Below, one piece after another: positions 33,418-37,013 of a stretch of 37,013 nt of DNA. Source of the DNA: a virus; the IMG/VR virus record IMGVR_UViG_3300017788_000077, positions 1 through 37,013 of that record. One strand, written 5' to 3'. Below the pieces are notes generated by a model, which searched no databases, was not told the DNA's origin, and saw nothing but the letters and a program-made list of their open reading frames with translations. Position numbers and translations under genes: made by a program. How positions within the stretch are numbered: the stretch's first letter is position 1; each line of letters starts with the position of its first letter.

Positions 33418-35871
33418 ATGCCTATTGATTTAGATAAAGCCGCTACTACTCTCACCAATGCTGCAAGAAACGTAGTGAATAATTCAGGGCTGGCAGCAGG
33501 AATATCAGCACCGGGTTCTATTGACTCATTAAAAAATAAACTTACTACCGGAGCTTCATCTTTAATTAGCGGAATTACCAATTCTATCCCGGGAGTGTCT
33601 ACTCTTGAATCTGCTCTGCAGAATGCAAAGAACAATGTTAATAAATTGGGTGACATATTTCAAAATGCAGAGCAATCAACAGTTACAGTCCCTTCAGGAA
33701 TCAATGGAAGAGTACCCAATGTTTTACATTATTATAGTTCTTACAACTATATTTTTACCCTCAGTGTGTTAGATGATGCACAGATCAATTTCCCCAATGA
33801 TACATATCGTAAAGGTTTGCTAGGACCTCTTTTATTAAAAAGCGGCAGCGGAGATCCTACTAATAGAGTACCAACTGCTAATAAGACCAAAGCCAACCCT
33901 TCTGGTAGTTTTGATTTTTATATCGAAGATGTAGAAATACAATCTCAGATGGGGTTCGAAAGGAACACTGGTAACACCAATGCCACGGGATTTAAATTTA
34001 AGATAATTGAACCTTACAGCATGGGAATGTGGTTTCAAACTTTACAAGCAGCAGCAATAGCCGCAGGACATAGAAACTATCTTGACATGCCTATTTTATT
34101 AACATTAGAATTTAAAGGGCATATAGACGCAGATTTACAAAATGTGCAGATAGACAAGACAACCAAATATTTTCCTATGAAGTTGCGACAGTTTAGCATA
34201 AGAGTAACTGCTAAAGGATCTGAATACGACATAGACGGCTATGCGTTTAATGAAAAAAGTCTTTCAACGATCTATAATCAATTAAAAACGGACATGTCCA
34301 TCACTGGAGCGACGGTAGCTGAGATGTTACAGACAGGAGAAAAAAGCCTACAATCAGAAATCAACAAAAGATTAAATGAATCGAAAAAAAGAAATGATAT
34401 AGCAATACCTGATCAAATATTAATTAGTTTTCCTAAGGATCTTAAAACAGGTCAATACAATCCTCCTTCAACAGATAATTCTACACCTGCATCAGCAACA
34501 GTTAATCCTAATGCCGCTCAGACACCCCAAGCATCGTCGGATTTCTTTAAAAAGATTGGACTAGTGACTAGCAAAGTTAATGGAACACAAGTGCAAGAAA
34601 CAGCCGATATTAACGACCTTGGTGCAAGCACTATGGGATTTAATTTGTATAACAAAGGTGATACTCCTTTCGCTAAAGATAATCTTGCCTACGATGAAAA
34701 GACTGGAACTTATAAAAGAGGAAATATAACGATCAATCCCAGCGTAGGAGAATTTAAGTTTGCACAAGGCAGTGATATAATAAATGCAATTAACCAAGTC
34801 TTATTAATGAGTGAATATGGAAGGACAGCATTGACGCAAGTCAACAATAAAATAGGATTAATTAAATGGTGGAGAGTCGAACCTCATATGTTCTATATTC
34901 CTTCAGATGCTAATCTTGCTTACACTGGACAAAAACCTAAATTAGTCGTTTATAGAGTAGTACCTGTTGATGTTGATGTCAGTTTTTTCCTCCCTCCTAA
35001 CTCTTCTAGACCCGGAACTGAAGAAGCTAAAAAGCAAGTAATAAAAGAATACAATTACATCTACACAGGCAAAAATTTAGACGTTTTAGATTTTGATATT
35101 GAACTACGTGCAGGATTCTTTTCGTCGATCGCAGCAGATTCTGGAAGCAATAATGAGGGTAAGCAGATCAAAGAAAATACTGGCGGCGCAAGCGACGGAC
35201 AAACTGAAAATAAAAATTCAACTCCTTCTGGAAAGGCTCCTATAAACAATGTGCTTCCGACCAGCATGCTGAAAGATTCGGTCGGTACTACCACAGGCGG
35301 AAAAGGTGGCGGTGGGCTCGATGATGCAGCTTCTATAGCAGCGAGACAATTCCATGATTCTATAACTGCAGGTGTAGATATGACCAATCTCCAATTAAGA
35401 ATATTAGGAGATCCTTATTATATTGCTGACAGTGGAGTGGGAAATTACACAGCGGTAGCTACAGATAATAGAAATATCAATGCTGACGGTTCGGCAGATT
35501 ATCAGAGAGGACCGGTCCATGTCCTAGTCAATTTTCGATCTCCTATCGATATCGATCAAGCGAGCGGCTTATATGATTTTGTTGGCACGGCTGAAGTCCC
35601 TCAATTCAGCGGATTATATCAAGTAAACAGAGTAACATCAAATTTTATTAGAGGAAAATTTACACAAACCTTGATAATGATGAGATTACGCGGTCAAGAT
35701 ATACCAAGCTCAGAACCACCAAAATTAGCTATGACACCTAGCAGCACTACCACTAGTGAAGCATTAATCAATGAAGATGGATCTGTAAGTAATTTTAGAA
35801 GAAACAATGAAACCGGAGAACTTTATGATGCTACAGGGTTATATGATAATCAAGGAAGGGCGTTATTTTAA
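33418..35871 (+). CDS. Large baseplate structural protein, hub candidate upstream of gp5, 817 aa
   Basis: No named family is recognised with certainty. After a disordered Ala/Ser-rich N-terminus (1-95) come beta-rich segments: NVLHYYSSYNYIFTLSVLDD, SGSFDFYIEDVEIQSQMGFE, GFKFKIIEPYSMGMWFQTLQ, LTLEFKGHIDADLQNVQIDK, YFPMKLRQFSIRVTAKGSEY. A second structured half starts near residue 470 (IKWWRVEPHMFYIPSDANLA), and a third near 660 holds LRILGDPYYIADSGVGNY. The linkers are Gly/Ser/Asn-rich. Position just before gp5, where a gp27-like hub ring would be expected, suggests it is the hub partner of the spike; that is inference. It begins 1 nt after the gp53 stop with a weak ribosome site. Confidence 0.6.
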   Translation: MPIDLDKAATTLTNAARNVVNNSGLAAGISAPGSIDSLKNKLTTGASSLISGITNSIPGVSTLESALQNAKNNVNKLGDIFQNAEQSTVTVPSGINGRVPNVLHYYSSYNYIFTLSVLDDAQINFPNDTYRKGLLGPLLLKSGSGDPTNRVPTANKTKANPSGSFDFYIEDVEIQSQMGFERNTGNTNATGFKFKIIEPYSMGMWFQTLQAAAIAAGHRNYLDMPILLTLEFKGHIDADLQNVQIDKTTKYFPMKLRQFSIRVTAKGSEYDIDGYAFNEKSLSTIYNQLKTDMSITGATVAEMLQTGEKSLQSEINKRLNESKKRNDIAIPDQILISFPKDLKTGQYNPPSTDNSTPASATVNPNAAQTPQASSDFFKKIGLVTSKVNGTQVQETADINDLGASTMGFNLYNKGDTPFAKDNLAYDEKTGTYKRGNITINPSVGEFKFAQGSDIINAINQVLLMSEYGRTALTQVNNKIGLIKWWRVEPHMFYIPSDANLAYTGQKPKLVVYRVVPVDVDVSFFLPPNSSRPGTEEAKKQVIKEYNYIYTGKNLDVLDFDIELRAGFFSSIAADSGSNNEGKQIKENTGGASDGQTENKNSTPSGKAPINNVLPTSMLKDSVGTTTGGKGGGGLDDAASIAARQFHDSITAGVDMTNLQLRILGDPYYIADSGVGNYTAVATDNRNINADGSADYQRGPVHVLVNFRSPIDIDQASGLYDFVGTAEVPQFSGLYQVNRVTSNFIRGKFTQTLIMMRLRGQDIPSSEPPKLAMTPSSTTTSEALINEDGSVSNFRRNNETGELYDATGLYDNQGRALF

Positions 35872-35882
35872 AATAAATCATT

Positions 35883-37013
35883 ATGCCAGAAGAAATTAGA
35901 GTAAGCGCCGTCGAAGGCGGCAAGATGAGCAGCCCAGGACCATTCCTGGCAAAAATCATTTCTCATCTCGATCCAACCTATATGGGATCTTTAGAAGTCC
36001 AATTAATGCATGAAGTAGGCAATGACGAAGGTAGATCCGGTCAGTTGCACGTTGTAAAATATCTTAGCCCATTCGCTGGACAGACCAGTGTTGATTATGT
36101 AGGCGAGGATCCCGACGATTACAATAATACGCAAAAAAGTTATGGTATGTGGTTTGTACCTCCTGATGTGGGAACCTTAGTTGCTGTGATATTCATAGAT
36201 GGAGATCCGAGAAAAGGATACTGGATAGGTTGCGTACAAGACAATGCTATGAATTTTAGCGTACCAGGACAAGCAGCCACCAGTTTCCATGTCGACGGCA
36301 TCGAAGAACGGGTACCTGTGGCAGAATATAATAAGATCGCACAGGCTTCGACAGCAGACCCAACACAAATTAAAAAACCGGCCAGCCCCTTGCAAGATGT
36401 ATTAAATGAACAAGGTTTGTTATTGGATGATATACGAGGCATCACTACTAGCAGTGCTAGAAGAGAAATACCTAGTTCTGTTTTTGGTATCAGCACACCT
36501 GGACCTGTAGATAAAAGACCGAATGCTAAGAAGGGAAGGATCGGCAAATCAGAACACAAAATCGCTTCAGGATTCGTTAGTAGATTAGGCGGCTCGACCT
36601 TTGTCATGGACGATGGTGACGATAAGTTTCTTAGAAAAACTGCTGCTAGCGACGGCCCACCTGAATATGCCGCAGTAGAACAAGACGAGACTGACGGATT
36701 GCCCGAGATACCACATAATGAATTGTTAAGGATAAGGACGAGAACAGGTCATCAGATATTATTCCATAACAGTGAAGATTTAATTTACATCGGAAATTCT
36801 CGAGGAACTACTTGGATAGAATTGACCAGTGATGGTAAAATTGATATCTATGCGCAAGATAGCATTAGTATTAGAACTAATCAAGATTTAAATCTACATG
36901 CAGACCGAGATATTAATTTCGAAGCAGGAAGAAATATCAATATCAAAGCGACAGAAGAAATGCATACTCATGTTATTAAAGATTCAATATTAATAGTTGA
37001 CGGAAATCAAAAA
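35883..37013 (+). CDS. 5: Baseplate hub spike gp5-like (VgrG-type), C-terminus outside window
   Basis: 377 codons are visible, open to the right edge. The N-terminal OB-like domain reads GPFLAKIISHLDPTYMGSLE, VQLMHEVGN..., then KSYGMWFVPPDVGTLVAVIF and GDPRKGYWIGCVQDNAM (residues 19-130), as in gp5 and VgrG spikes. A linker follows, then from about 285 LRIRTRTGHQILFHNSEDLI and alternating octads (DGKIDIYA, QDSISIRT, NQDLNLHA, DRDINFEA, GRNINIKA), the triple-stranded beta-helix of the needle. No lysozyme signature lies between, so unlike T4 gp5 this spike appears to lack a cell-wall enzyme. ATG at 35883 is 11 nt after the previous stop; no clear ribosome site. Confidence 0.85.
   Translation, partial: MPEEIRVSAVEGGKMSSPGPFLAKIISHLDPTYMGSLEVQLMHEVGNDEGRSGQLHVVKYLSPFAGQTSVDYVGEDPDDYNNTQKSYGMWFVPPDVGTLVAVIFIDGDPRKGYWIGCVQDNAMNFSVPGQAATSFHVDGIEERVPVAEYNKIAQASTADPTQIKKPASPLQDVLNEQGLLLDDIRGITTSSARREIPSSVFGISTPGPVDKRPNAKKGRIGKSEHKIASGFVSRLGGSTFVMDDGDDKFLRKTAASDGPPEYAAVEQDETDGLPEIPHNELLRIRTRTGHQILFHNSEDLIYIGNSRGTTWIELTSDGKIDIYAQDSISIRTNQDLNLHADRDINFEAGRNINIKATEEMHTHVIKDSILIVDGNQK

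Noticed and set aside
35863-35876. 14-bp perfect palindrome at the end of the 817-aa gene
   Set aside because: All A/T, includes the stop codon, no T-run or known site; likely chance in AT-rich sequence.
1-37013. CRISPR array, insertion sequence or rRNA
   Set aside because: No regular repeat-spacer pattern, no transposase and no rRNA-like stretch was seen; the only mobile gene found is the homing endonuclease.

Overview
The window is a piece of the genome of a T4-like tailed phage (myovirus). Four lines of evidence support this. The prohead and head genes 20, 67/68-like, 21, 22 and 23 lie in the T4 order. Genes 46, 47 and 55 (recombination nuclease and late sigma factor) sit together. Baseplate genes 26, 53, 5 and a probable 48 are present. 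Late promoters of the (T/G)ATAAATA type stand in front of structural genes. The moderate GC content, the very large Thr/Ala/Gly/Asn-rich fibre genes and the small structural proteins of unknown function recall marine or freshwater T4-like phages such as those of cyanobacteria or SAR11. No photosynthesis gene or tRNA is seen, so the host cannot be named.

Layout: (1) 1-24343, all on the minus strand, is the late structural block. Read in its own direction it runs: an 887-aa tape-measure-like protein, portal gp20, a 79-aa protein, an acidic core protein, protease gp21, scaffold gp22, capsid gp23, a terminator, then a new late promoter serving a 292-aa virion protein, a 413-aa fibre-like protein, a 111-aa protein, a 1367-aa beta-helix fibre and a giant fibre of at least 2997 codons that runs off the left edge. 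(2) 24414-25459, plus strand: baseplate hub gp26 and a 73-aa partner, fired by a late promoter placed back-to-back with the one for the minus block. (3) 25456-31994, minus strand: an early/middle-type operon behind a consensus sigma-70 promoter. It holds a GIY-YIG homing endonuclease, gp55, gp47, gp46, an 81-aa protein, a second GIY-YIG protein, a roughly 470-base noncoding structured stretch and a 331-aa protein. (4) 32074-37013, plus strand: baseplate genes (gp48-like, gp53, an 817-aa hub candidate and gp5, cut by the right edge).

The genes make a temporal circuit. The sigma-70 promoter makes gp55, which is the sigma factor expected to recognise the ATAAATA boxes in front of the capsid, tail and baseplate genes. 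gp46/gp47 provide the recombination nuclease that in T4 is tied to replication.

Three points stand out. First, the homing endonuclease gene has split the start of gene 55: an 8-codon stub with an ATG lies upstream of it and a codon-diverged second copy of the same residues, now starting at ATT, lies downstream. Second, a 477-base gene-free stretch at 26452-26928 folds into many hairpins, one with a GNRA tetraloop on the minus strand. Third, the gap between the two fibre genes holds a tandem pair of 24-nt hairpins with GNRA loops and a compensatory base-pair change. All assignments are from reading the sequence; no database search was possible.
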